A stretch of DNA of 24,447 nucleotides from UBA1794 sp031552405 (GCA_031552405.1 JAVBMN010000056.1:1-24447); one strand, 5' to 3'; counted from the stretch's first letter, positions 11,501 to 18,436 are shown. The notes: generated by a model not told the origin, from the letters alone. Numbers and translations: made by a program.

Positions 11501-13059
11501 CCGTCGATTGCATTCTGGGCATCTACTCTTGAGCTGGTGTTGTCAATAGCTTCTGCTGCTGCAATAGCAAGATCCAATGCGCTCTTTACAGTACTTAGCA
11601 TCTTCTGGCTTTGCAGGTTTGTAGCTGAAGGCAACAAGGTAGCAAGAGTGCCTAGTTGCTCTGCTGTAGCAGTGGTAGGAACATCGCCCAAGCGAACGAG
11701 CTTGAAGTTATTGAAACAGATCCAACGCAGCGAAGCGGTAGGACCGGAAGCTACACCAATGGTTACATCACCTTGGTTTTCGACAGTGAAGTTGAACTCT
11801 ACCGGATAATATCCGCCATCCAGCAGGGTTTTTCCTCCTGCTACATTGTTGGTGAATCCGTACAACTGGCCATTCAGGCTTGTGCTAGACGGGATAGAGT
11901 ACACAGAGGTAAGCGGAGTAGATAGAGTAGTCGTATCTACAGTCGCATACAGATTTGCAGTGATTGCATCAGTAGCCCATGTGTTCTGAGAAGCCTGTGT
12001 GTTAGCTCCGGTACGGAAGAATCCTTGTACAATCAGTTTGTAGTAACCGGGCTCGCAGTTGGCAATAACCTGTGAAAAAGTCACATTGTTTTTCTGGTAG
12101 AACTCTGCTACGCCCGTTCCGCCTGCTGCATCCGAAGGATTGGCAATCCAGCCGTCGCGATTGGTGTTCAGAGAGGCATTGACAATTTCCTTCGCGGTAG
12201 CGCCCGGATAAATGGTTGTCAGGTTCGATAGATACGCAGAGATAGCAGTGTACACCGCATTCGTCTGCGCTTTGAATGCTGCAATGGCGTTGTCTGCAAT
12301 TGCATCTTTGGCAGTCTGTACTGCAGCAGCGAGAGTTGCATCGGTTCTTTCAGTCAGCAACTTTTCAGCTTTTACAATGGCACTGGCCAATTTGGGCTTT
12401 TCATAGACTTCCAGTTCGTAGTTCTTTACAGCATCTACGTATGCGGCACATTCATTGGCTTTGTAAAATTTCCAGTCGATGAAACTGGCATACATAGTAT
12501 CGTTGCTGTTTGCATAACAAAGCGCATAGTGTTTATCGCTTTGTGGAGCGTAGAACAGATTGGCTTCGCCTTCGGTCTTAAATACGTTCCGGCTCTTAAT
12601 GGAAAATGCACCATCGGCAATGGGAGCAATGCTCCAATACGCAGCTGCATTAACGGATCCCTGATCCACCCATGCATTGGCATCGGTAGCAAAGAGATAG
12701 CCATTCTTCGCCTGGTTGGAACCATTAATACCCATAGAATAGAGTGTGTAGCCGTTATCTGCCGTATACGCGACTGTAAACTTGTACGAATCGCTGGCAA
12801 AGGATGACTTGGCCGTAGAGATAAAGTTGGCCACACTAGAACGTGTCCCGTAGTTGTCACCATCCACGGTTCGCGTCAGGAACTTACCGCTTCCTACGTT
12901 TAGCACGTAGAAATCGCCTCCAGCCTGTAAATCGGCTTCGGAAGCTGCTGCGGGAAGCAGGCTGAGTGACGGAGGCGCAGGGTCGGCCGCCATTACTCTC
13001 TGGTTAAAACTCGCCAGTCCTAATAACATTAGGAAGGCACAAAAGAATTGTTTCTTCAT
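5551..13059 (-). CDS. Giant secreted repeat protein, three ~725-residue repeats plus unique C-terminal module
   Basis: The frame extends to an ATG at 13089, but the Met at 13059 begins MKKQFFCAFLMLLGLASF, a proper signal peptide (cleavage near VMA, residue 24), so I use that start (2,502 residues). Three repeats occupy about residues 32-745, 755-1475 and 1484-2195. Each has, in order: a beta-rich domain opening LPAPATEADLQAGGDFYVLNV with a GKFLTRT...YGTRS pattern (lectin or beta-trefoil-like, inferred); a helical stretch; a beta-sandwich with a FSQVI...PGYYKLIVQG pattern; an Ala-rich FIVAR-like helical region; and a second beta-sandwich (FTWLMANPNFETFTG type). A unique beta-sandwich follows (about 2268-2423), then a C-terminal sorting-like tail ending GSYIVAGQSVLVD. 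No enzyme domain is seen. An adhesin or surface glycan-binding role is inferred only. Confidence 0.85.
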   Translation of the reverse strand: MKKQFFCAFLMLLGLASFNQRVMAADPAPPSLSLLPAAASEADLQAGGDFYVLNVGSGKFLTRTVDGDNYGTRSSVANFISTAKSSFASDSYKFTVAYTADNGYTLYSMGINGSNQAKNGYLFATDANAWVDQGSVNAAAYWSIAPIADGAFSIKSRNVFKTEGEANLFYAPQSDKHYALCYANSNDTMYASFIDWKFYKANECAAYVDAVKNYELEVYEKPKLASAIVKAEKLLTERTDATLAAAVQTAKDAIADNAIAAFKAQTNAVYTAISAYLSNLTTIYPGATAKEIVNASLNTNRDGWIANPSDAAGGTGVAEFYQKNNVTFSQVIANCEPGYYKLIVQGFFRTGANTQASQNTWATDAITANLYATVDTTTLSTPLTSVYSIPSSTSLNGQLYGFTNNVAGGKTLLDGGYYPVEFNFTVENQGDVTIGVASGPTASLRWICFNNFKLVRLGDVPTTATAEQLGTLATLLPSATNLQSQKMLSTVKSALDLAIAAAEAIDNTSSRVDAQNAIDGLTAAITPATASANAYTSLNTAIANMSAFSAYPGYAALQTAVTVAEGVYNNATLDLEGITQALAELKVAERACRLTEATPANFTWLMANPNFETFTGDRDQSISGWTKTGTNDTEFCIRTNNDGPAGKTGTGYFQHWSPSKPDFSISQTLRNIPNGTYKITAFAGGDTGTSGTYLYANDSVLSVTEAKDYEITVEVANDSLTIGFKSVSRTVNWAFADNFRLTFVGAPVEPTPTSYLPAPATEADLQAGGQFYVMNVRNGKFLTRTLGNNNYGTRSATAGYATANKTGLANDQYLFTVAYDADNAFYTFHSNGVNRDGAVANGFMFSDGNATWMDGATNEKGKYTLSATANSAFTIKSKFSFADNPDVFLAPQDTVDFVLTWTDTKASTHEAFTHWQFFKAEDCAAFIAATAADEFETFSKPRIEYAIAKAEKLIAEQADVTLAAAVDAAKAATATDCRALNYALLSAINTYLNTTLVAEYGATEVTLATPDMTAATGWTNGGTIANGIGEFYQANNKVTYQTVSCLAGSYKLIAQAAFRTKASSYADIAAWDVTPVGAFMYATAGSSTTSETLPSLYSIPSNYTMKTGSSYGANGYTDNQVTANAVFANGYYPVEFNFVILDDADVTIGMNSGPNPVNNGRWVAFDNFKLIRTGEVPVNATSDQLNSIATLVTSANTLKDKAMQLTQKDSILIPAITSAEAITSANTVAEARDAITELTAAIASATISADAYSAMNAAIQFADTAKFAYASYPGYEVYAEAISEAESMYVAATADAEAMTAALAQLKVAEKACRLTQATPANFTWLIVNPDMQASPATTGWSKDGTITNFAALTVNNWIGMEGTALETWSDQSAAPLSRKVFQIIEDAPNGAYKLTAAAFANYQKANAGTDTTGVSIYANEYKVGVPVTYNVSTSAVYELEFEVTDNTIELGMKLEDAYANWCAMDNFSLTYLGEAEHPEPSVLDLLPAPATEADLQAGGDFYVLNVGSGKFLTRTIESNNYGTRSSVADYLSTDKSSRASDSYIFTIAYNADNGYTFFSNGINDAQKAKNGYLFADNGNAWVDQATLAANGYWNITATQGDAFSIKSRAEYADSTDWVYAPKSADQYALCFSNASRTEFAEFVDWQFYKASECTDFIDAVKAIEQNTYEKPRLEFAIAKAEKLLAEANDTTLRETVLMAQDAIINSTGYEYKALTNAVYKAISVYLSNLTTIYSEATEATIVNPTLNENRDGWVVNPSDAAGGTGVTEFYQKDNATFSQVIADCEPGQYKLIVQGYFRSGANTLAAQNAWAAEDIAASLYATVDGSTSSTPLASIYSIASSSTLTGNMYGFTNNVTGGKTLLDGGYYPVEFNFTVNSKSDVTIGVSSGPTATLRWICFNNFKLVRLGEVPSTATTEQLNALATLLTSATNLQSKKMQNTVKSALDPAITTAQGIDKTSAGTDAQAAIDTLSAAVNTATTSVNAYAALNTAITAANDSAYVSYPGYAEYVEAITAANAIYAAATADAEAVTVAVAALKAAEKACRLTQSAPADFTWLMANPNFETFTGDRDQSISGWTKTGTAGSEYCIRTDAGPAGKTGTGYFQNWGGSNPDFSISQTLTDVPNGLYKIVAFAGGNAGTSGTFLYANDEELAVTTDKDHEITVNVIDGNLTIGFKSVNRTVNWAYADNFRLTYLGNETAGAELIAELTALMNKAITLVTQDISPAAEALLDEVEEQEAYEADVTPISTVLEAIETMKAAIETYRSAYIKNYSFEDSADAWTEGVGTVANWTRSTTEGYNWSGCNDAWKTDGNRSFGIWKPAIDSDFELSQVITDLPNGTYKITVDMTVSKLWDGTSRVNGQRLFAGDQEDLYPVEAETTLDNGDAYTLVVQAIVTDGTLKLGIRTDGGTANGTGWFKVDNFSIKQLNDVIDSTPEIDASGNGIIIVNVSGGIEITVAQPQLIQIHTIGGQLVKAIQVTEGTTVIDLPSGSYIVAGQSVLVD

Positions 13060-13134
13060 AAATTGATGTCGTTTTTCAATGTTAAACAATATAGTACTTT
13101 ACTCGGTAATATGTATATAGGTTTATTAGTTTCT

Positions 13135-13153
13135 TGAGCAATTCTGAGCAATT
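13135..13153. repeat. Tandem TGAGCAATT repeat in the leader of the giant-protein gene
   Basis: TGAGCAATT occurs at 13135-13143 and again at 13145-13153, and GAGCAT follows directly at 13154, so GAGCA recurs at roughly one-helical-turn steps. It lies between the predicted minus-strand transcription start (about 13184) and the coding start at 13059, so it would be in the 5' UTR. It could be an operator or an RNA-binding site; nothing more can be said. Confidence 0.35.
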
Positions 13154-13190
13154 GAGCATAAGGTGTTTAAAATACACCCTATAAAGTTGG

Positions 13191-13222
13191 CAATATTAGT
13201 CCTTTCTTTGGATATTGACAAA
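13191..13222 (-). promoter_or_regulatory. Promoter of the giant secreted-protein gene
   Basis: On the minus strand a TTTG -33 box (plus positions 13219-13222) is followed after 20 nt by TAATATTG (13191-13198), one mismatch from TAnnTTTG. Transcription would begin near 13184, giving an unusually long leader of about 125 nt. That leader contains a small GGTGT/ACACC inverted repeat and the tandem TGAGCAATT repeat. The rest of the 350-bp divergent intergenic region is AT-rich and shows no gene. Confidence 0.5.
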
Positions 13223-13395
13223 AAATAGAGATGGATTTTTTGGTAAATATGTTGTATAACAGAAGCTTTTGGATGTTATACTTGTTTTTTGCCTTATTTT
13301 ATAATAGAAACTAAATTTTTTAGAAATACAGGGAAAGGATCTCTTCTATTTCTTAATAAAATCTAATAAGAGGTGGCATTGTTACTAAAAGTACC

Positions 13396-13403
13396 TACTT
13401 TTG
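13396..13403 (+). promoter_or_regulatory. -7 element of the metal-efflux locus
   Basis: TACTTTTG is an exact TAnnTTTG match. It ends only 6 bp before the ATG at 13410, so the transcript would be leaderless or nearly so. No TTTG -33 box is visible. Confidence 0.55.
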
Positions 13404-13409
13404 TAAGAT

Positions 13410-13808
13410 ATGAATACAAGTACTCCTTTGCACAGCCTTTTTCCACGTTTGTGGAAGGAAGGAGCATGGTGGGTGTGGACGCTATGGCTGTTTTGCGTAG
13501 CGGTCATCCCTCACCATCATCATGCGCATGAGGATGTATGTATACAGATGCATACGAGGCATGCTGCTGCAGAGTGCGACAACTGTTGCGTGGCGCGTTT
13601 CCTTACCTGCCGTCTGGCGCGTACGGTACGCGAGGCGGTGCAGCCTGTTTTTCTTTTATTGCTTTTTGCATCGTTTGGGTATATGCGCAGGTTGCGCGTG
13701 TTTTTGCCTGCCGAGGGGCCTCAATGGGCTGCTCCTCAGGAAATCTATGTGCCGGATGATGTATATTCCAAGTTCTTCTGCCGAAGGGGCCCCCCTTCTG
13801 GTATTTAA
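13410..13808 (+). CDS. Small His/Cys-rich membrane protein of the metal-efflux locus (DUF6769-like)
   Basis: This 132-residue protein has an N-terminal hydrophobic segment (about residues 20-33), then HHHHAH at 35-40, further His at 48 and 51, and Cys44, Cys56, Cys59 and Cys60, then a second hydrophobic segment (VFLLLLFASFGY). This matches the general layout of small Bacteroides proteins with a PHHHH motif after a membrane anchor (I believe DUF6769, not certain). The His/Cys cluster would sit just outside the membrane and suggests metal binding. It precedes the membrane-fusion-protein gene on the same strand, so a sensing or metal-donating role for the efflux pump is inferred. The only in-frame start near the promoter is at 13410. 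A 7-bp hairpin (GAAGGGG/CCCCTTC) covers the final codons. Confidence 0.65.
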   Translation: MNTSTPLHSLFPRLWKEGAWWVWTLWLFCVAVIPHHHHAHEDVCIQMHTRHAAAECDNCCVARFLTCRLARTVREAVQPVFLLLLFASFGYMRRLRVFLPAEGPQWAAPQEIYVPDDVYSKFFCRRGPPSGI

Positions 13809-13881
13809 TTCCTTCAACTTCCTTTTTTGTCAAGTAAGGCGGAGCTGCTGTGTTGCGGACTCTTCCATGCGAGAAACCCCA

Positions 13882-13995
13882 CTGCAGCGCGTGTAAAAAC
13901 TCAGGCCTGCACTTGAGGAATCTCAGGCCTGAGTTTTGAAAATGCAGGCCTGGAATTGGCGAAACTCAGGCCTGAGATTTTCGAGGCGGTGCGCA
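13882..13995. repeat. Periodic palindrome array (CAGGCCTG type), locus 1
   Basis: Four copies of the 8-bp palindrome CAGGCCTG lie at 13902-13909, 13924-13931, 13945-13952 and 13967-13974, with centres 22, 21 and 22 bp apart. Two of them extend to the 12-bp palindrome CTCAGGCCTGAG. The rhythm continues outward: CTGCAG is centred 21 bp before the first copy and TGCGCA 22 bp after the last. The array fills the gap between the small His/Cys-rich protein gene and the membrane-fusion-protein gene, so it would be transcribed with the efflux operon. It has no open reading frame. A second array of the same type lies at 24051-24232. Confidence 0.85.
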
Positions 13996-14086
13996 GCCGC
14001 TCAGCCGCACTGCAAAGGAAGATAATGTATGAAGGAATGATTCAGTGAAAACATATCAATAAAATTTCAAGTAAAGAAGACTTAAA

Positions 14087-15271
14087 ATGAATAGAATAGC
14101 AGTATATATATATGCATTGTGCATGCCACTCGCCCTGCTTTCCTGCGAGAAACACACGTGTGATGATGGGCACGATCACGAAGCACATCCCGAAGAAGAG
14201 CACGCTGAAACCTCCCCTGCCAAGGCGGAAGAGGCCGAAAAAGAGGGGCATGCGGATGAAATAATCTTCCCGGCTGACCGGGCGCGTGAGGCAGGCGTCG
14301 TTGTAGCGGAAGTACGCCCGGCCGATTTTCGTGAAGTAATCAAAGTAAGCGGTATGATAGACTCCCCCTCCACCGAGGAAGTGAGCGTATCGGCCACCGG
14401 TGAGGGGCTTATATCCTTTCCCGCCTCATTGGCGGAAGGGATGTCTGTGAAGCAGGGGGCACTGCTGTGCACCCTTTCCACCCGGGAGCTTGCAGGGGGC
14501 GATCCCCTAAACCTGGCAAAGACCGATTACGATCTGTCGCGCAAAGAATTGGAGCGTGTAGAGGATCTTTACGCCCGCCATCTGGCTACCAACCGCGACC
14601 TGCAGGAGGCCCGGCAGGCCTACGAAACCGCTAAGCTGGCCTGGCAGTCGCTCTCTACCGGGCATACCGATGGTGGGAGAGGGGTGACGGCACCACTCTC
14701 CGGATATATCAAGAATATACAGGTGCGTGCAGGCGAATATGTAACCCAGGGACAGGCACTTTTTACGGTGACACGTAACCAGCGTCTTACGCTACGGGCA
14801 AGGCTGCCGGAACGCTACCTTGGGGTGCTTCCCGGCGTGGTTTCTGCCAATTTCCGCACTGCGGCGGATACGGCGGTGAACAGGCTCGACCAGCTTCACG
14901 GCCGCCTCCTGGCCACCGGAAAATCAGTAGGAGCCGATGGCTACATACCTCTTACCTTCGAGTTTGATAACCAAGGTCACTTTATCCCCGGATCACAGGC
15001 CGAAGTGTACCTGCTGGGTGCTTCGCGAAAGGGTGTGATCACCCTCCCGCGGGAAGCGGTAACGGAGGAGGAAGGGGTCTTCTTTGTGTATATCCGTGTG
15101 GATGAAGAGGGGTATGTGAAGCGCGAAGTGCGTCTGGGAGCGAGTGATGGCAGCCGGATGGAGATACTCTCCGGCTTGCATCCCGGTGAGAAGGTGGTGA
15201 TGGCGGGAGCCTACCAATTGAGGCTCGCTTCGGCCTCGGCCTCTATCCCTTCGCACAGCCATTCACACTAA
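14087..15271 (+). CDS. RND efflux membrane-fusion (periplasmic adaptor) lipoprotein, CusB/CzcB type
   Basis: This 394-residue adaptor links the inner-membrane RND pump to the outer-membrane channel. A lipobox LALLSC places the lipid-modified Cys at residue 20, so it is anchored in a membrane facing the periplasm. A His/Glu-rich stretch follows (HDHEAHPEEEHAE), and the protein ends in HSHSH; both probably bind metal. The lipoyl-like halves (around VSVSATGEGLISF and GYIKNIQVRAGEYV) flank an alpha-hairpin at about residues 140-190, followed by a beta-barrel domain and a membrane-proximal domain ending GEKVVMAGAYQLR. The pump gene starts 16 bp downstream. The operon is visibly more GC-rich than the genes to its left. 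Confidence 0.88.
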   Translation: MNRIAVYIYALCMPLALLSCEKHTCDDGHDHEAHPEEEHAETSPAKAEEAEKEGHADEIIFPADRAREAGVVVAEVRPADFREVIKVSGMIDSPSTEEVSVSATGEGLISFPASLAEGMSVKQGALLCTLSTRELAGGDPLNLAKTDYDLSRKELERVEDLYARHLATNRDLQEARQAYETAKLAWQSLSTGHTDGGRGVTAPLSGYIKNIQVRAGEYVTQGQALFTVTRNQRLTLRARLPERYLGVLPGVVSANFRTAADTAVNRLDQLHGRLLATGKSVGADGYIPLTFEFDNQGHFIPGSQAEVYLLGASRKGVITLPREAVTEEEGVFFVYIRVDEEGYVKREVRLGASDGSRMEILSGLHPGEKVVMAGAYQLRLASASASIPSHSHSH

Positions 15272-15280
15272 AGGGGAGGA
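15272..15280 (+). promoter_or_regulatory. Shine-Dalgarno-like site before the RND pump
   Basis: AGGGGAGGA lies 7 nt before the ATG at 15288, directly after the adaptor stop codon. Clear Shine-Dalgarno sequences are uncommon in Bacteroidetes, and the other genes of this window lack one. It supports 15288 as the start and efficient translation of the pump gene from the shared mRNA. Confidence 0.5.
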
Positions 15281-15287
15281 CGGAACG

Positions 15288-18200
15288 ATGTTGAATACAA
15301 TCATTCGTTTTTCACTGCACAACCGCCTGGTGGTGATGATGTGTGCCGTGCTGTTGGCGGGTGCAGGCTTTTACTCGGCTTGGCGCTCGGAGGTAGATGT
15401 ATTTCCTGATCTGAATGCCCCCACCGTAGTGGTAATGACCGAGGCGGGCGGAATGGCTGCTGAGGAAGTGGAGCGCTTTGTAACTTTCCCCCTTGAGACT
15501 GCCGTAAACGGAGCTACGGGCGTGCGCCGCGTGCGTTCCTCGTCGACCAACGGATTTTCCGTGGTATGGGTGGAGTTTGAGTGGGGTACGGATATTTATC
15601 TGGACCGCCAGATCCTGTCCGAAAAACTCTCCGAGGTAGGAGAGGGGCTTCCGCCCGGGGTGAGCAAACCCGTATTGGGTCCGCAATCCTCCATCTTGGG
15701 CGAGGTGATGATTATAAGTATGACGGCCGACAGCACCTCGATGCTTGACCTCCGCACCTATGCCGACCGTGTGGTGCGTCCGCGCTTGCTGGGTACAGGT
15801 GGTGTGTCGCAGGTGGCCGTGCTGGGTGGCGATGTGAAGGAATACCAGGTGCGCCTGGATCCGTATCGCATGCAACACTACGGCGTGTCTTTGGCAGAGG
15901 TGCGTGAGGCGCTGGAGGGCATGAACCAGGATGTAAACGGCGGCGTGCTTACCGAGTACGGCAATGAGTATGTGGTGACGGGCATGCTTTCTGTCTCCGA
16001 TCCTGAGGAAATGGGACGTGTAGCTGTAAAGGGTGGTGCTGCCCCCGTGTTGTTGCGCGATGTGGCTACAGTAGCGATAGGCGAAAAGACTCCCCGTATG
16101 GGAACCGCCTCGTATCGCGCCCGGGATGCGGTGCTGCTTACTGTGACCAAGCAGCCCGGAGTGGGTACCATCGACCTGACGGAGAGGCTGGAGACCGCGC
16201 TGTCCGATGTGCGCACCTCGTTGCCGGCGGATGTGAAGATCCATACGGATGCCTTCCGGCAGTCTACCTTTATTGAGAGTTCCATCCGCAACGTGCAGAA
16301 TGCTCTGTGGGAAGGCTCAATCTTTGTGGTGCTGGTGCTTTTTCTGTTTCTGGCCAACACGCGTGCTACGCTCATCTCGCTGCTTACATTGCCCTTATCG
16401 TTGTTGATAACGATTTTGGTACTGCACATTATGGGGTTGACACTCAATACTATGAGCCTTGGAGGGATGGCTATCGCCATCGGCTCCCTGGTGGACGATG
16501 CCATCGTGGATGTAGAGAATGTGTGGCGACGCCTGCGTGAGAACCGCAGTCTGCCGCCCGAACAGCGCCGCACGGTTCGCGAAATAGTGTACAGTGCCTC
16601 GTGCGAGGTACGTATGCCCATCCTTAATTCCACCTTAATAATAATAGTGAGCTTTATCCCCCTCTTCTTCCTTTCGGGTATGGAGGGACGTATGCTGGCC
16701 CCGCTGGGTATTGCATTTATCATTGCGCTGTTTGCTTCTACAGTGGTGGCGCTCACACTTACCCCTGTATTGTGTGGCTATCTGTTGGGAAGGCACAAGG
16801 AGGGCACGGAAAGCCGTGAGCCCCGCCTGGTGCAGGCCTTGAAGACGGGCTATCTGCGTTCGTTGGAGTGGACTTTGCTGCATACACGCCTGGTGTGGGG
16901 CGTGACAGGAGGGTTGTTGTTGTGCGCCCTGTTGGCCTTCTTCGGGCTGGGACGCAGCTTTCTGCCTTCGTTCAATGAAGGTTCGCTCACCATTAACATC
17001 AGTTCCCTGCCGGGTATCTCACTGGAAGAAAGCGACCGTATCGGCCGTCGTGCCGAGGAAATGCTGCTCACCGTGCCCGAAATACAGACGGTGGCCCGTA
17101 AAACAGGGCGTGCCGAGCTGGATGAACATGCCTTGGGTGTGAATGTATCTGAGATAGAAGCCCCCTTCCTTCCCGGTGATCGCTCGCGCGAGGAGATGAT
17201 GCAGGAAATCCGTACCAAGCTGGCGCACCTGCCGGGAGTAAATATCGAGATAGGTCAGCCCATCTCGCACCGACTGGATGCCATGCTGAGCGGAACACAG
17301 GCGCAGATTGCCATAAAACTGTTTGGCGACAACCTGACGCGCATGTACCGCACGGGCCAGGAAATACAACGCGCCCTGGCTCCGGTGGAGGGCTTGGTGG
17401 ATCTTAATGTGGAGCAACTGGTAAACCGTCCGCAGCTACGTATCATCCCTCGTCGGGAGATGATGGCCGAATACGGTATTACCCCGGCGCAGTTTGCATC
17501 CTTTGTCCGCGTGGCGTTGGCGGGCGAGGTGGTATCGCAGGTGTATGACGGGGGGATGACCTTTGATCTAACGTTAAAGATGGATGACTCTTATCGCCAG
17601 CGCATCGAGCAGCTGCGTGACCTTCCCATTGATACCCCCACCGGGAGCGTGCCCCTTCAGCAGGTGGCCGACATTCGTTCCATGAGCGGCCCCAACGTGG
17701 TGAACCGTGAGAATGTGGAGCGTAAACTGGTAATCTCGGCCAATGTATCTGGCCGGGATATGCGCAGTGTGGTCGACGAGGTGAGGCAACGCATCGCATC
17801 TGAAGTGCGTCTTCCGGAGGGTTACCACATAGAATACGGCGGCCAGTTTGAGAGCGAAGAGGCTGCCAGTCGCACCCTGTGGCTTACGGCGCTGCTCTCT
17901 GTGGGAGTGATTTTCCTGTTGCTCTTCCAGCAATTCCGTAGCATCCGCCAGAGCGCCCTGATTCTGTTGAACCTGCCATTGGCGCTGATTGGAGGTGTGT
18001 TTGCTCTGGTGGTTACATCCGGCGAATTGACCATTCCTTCGCTCATCGGCTTTATCTCGCTGTTTGGTATTGCTACGCGCGGCGGCATGCTGCTGGTATC
18101 GCATTACCATCAGTTGGAAGAGGAAGGTCTGCCACTGGAGGAGGTGGTGCGGAAAGGCTCTGTAGACAGGCTGAGCCCCATCCTCATGACGGCGCTCTCA

Positions 18201-18377
18201 TCGGCCTTGGCCCTGATACCACTCGCCCTGCAAGGCACCTTGCCGGGCAATGAGATACAAAGCCCCATGGCAAAGGTAATCCTGGGAGGACTTCTTACCA
18301 GTACTCTGTTGAATGGCTACCTTATTCCGCAGCTCTATCTGATGATTCGGAGAAGAGAAAAGCGTGCAAAAGGTTAA
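15288..18377 (+). CDS. Heavy-metal efflux RND permease, CusA/CzcA family
   Basis: This 1,029-residue inner-membrane pump has the usual family length. It has an N-terminal TM helix (about 11-28), a first periplasmic domain (about 35-335), TM2-TM6 from about residue 340, TM7 near 533-555, a second periplasmic domain (about 560-860) and the last TM group from about 863. The TM4 proton-relay motif AIGSLVDDAIVDVEN carries Asp403 and Glu410. The residue matching CzcA Asp402 is Ala, as in CusA. However, the three metal-binding methionines of E. coli CusA (573, 623, 672) align by eye with Asn, Val and Ala, so copper/silver specificity is not supported. A divalent metal substrate is possible, given the His-rich partners. 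It forms a tripartite pump with the adaptor upstream and the TolC-like protein downstream. Confidence 0.9.
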   Translation: MLNTIIRFSLHNRLVVMMCAVLLAGAGFYSAWRSEVDVFPDLNAPTVVVMTEAGGMAAEEVERFVTFPLETAVNGATGVRRVRSSSTNGFSVVWVEFEWGTDIYLDRQILSEKLSEVGEGLPPGVSKPVLGPQSSILGEVMIISMTADSTSMLDLRTYADRVVRPRLLGTGGVSQVAVLGGDVKEYQVRLDPYRMQHYGVSLAEVREALEGMNQDVNGGVLTEYGNEYVVTGMLSVSDPEEMGRVAVKGGAAPVLLRDVATVAIGEKTPRMGTASYRARDAVLLTVTKQPGVGTIDLTERLETALSDVRTSLPADVKIHTDAFRQSTFIESSIRNVQNALWEGSIFVVLVLFLFLANTRATLISLLTLPLSLLITILVLHIMGLTLNTMSLGGMAIAIGSLVDDAIVDVENVWRRLRENRSLPPEQRRTVREIVYSASCEVRMPILNSTLIIIVSFIPLFFLSGMEGRMLAPLGIAFIIALFASTVVALTLTPVLCGYLLGRHKEGTESREPRLVQALKTGYLRSLEWTLLHTRLVWGVTGGLLLCALLAFFGLGRSFLPSFNEGSLTINISSLPGISLEESDRIGRRAEEMLLTVPEIQTVARKTGRAELDEHALGVNVSEIEAPFLPGDRSREEMMQEIRTKLAHLPGVNIEIGQPISHRLDAMLSGTQAQIAIKLFGDNLTRMYRTGQEIQRALAPVEGLVDLNVEQLVNRPQLRIIPRREMMAEYGITPAQFASFVRVALAGEVVSQVYDGGMTFDLTLKMDDSYRQRIEQLRDLPIDTPTGSVPLQQVADIRSMSGPNVVNRENVERKLVISANVSGRDMRSVVDEVRQRIASEVRLPEGYHIEYGGQFESEEAASRTLWLTALLSVGVIFLLLFQQFRSIRQSALILLNLPLALIGGVFALVVTSGELTIPSLIGFISLFGIATRGGMLLVSHYHQLEEEGLPLEEVVRKGSVDRLSPILMTALSSALALIPLALQGTLPGNEIQSPMAKVILGGLLTSTLLNGYLIPQLYLMIRRREKRAKG

Positions 18378-18436
18378 TTGTATTTAAATTCATTCTAAAC
18401 AAGGAAAGGCAGTGGCGAGATAGTAAAATAAATGAC

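Noticed and set aside
5633..12863. Many plus- and minus-frame open frames within the giant secreted-protein gene
   Set aside because: All are shadows of the 2,502-codon gene; several repeat one another because the gene itself is repetitive.
13060..13089. Upstream ATG at 13089 for the giant secreted protein
   Set aside because: It would put ten charged or polar residues before a clean signal peptide; the Met at 13059 gives a normal secreted N-terminus.
15312..16756. Long minus-strand open frames (310 and 292 codons) opposite the RND pump
   Set aside because: They lie wholly antisense to a well-supported pump gene, have no recognisable domain, and reflect its GC-rich codon use.
14617..16840. 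Further AGGCCT occurrences within the adaptor and pump genes
   Set aside because: Single copies inside coding sequence, without the CAGGCCTG palindrome repeated at 21-22 bp; not part of the arrays.
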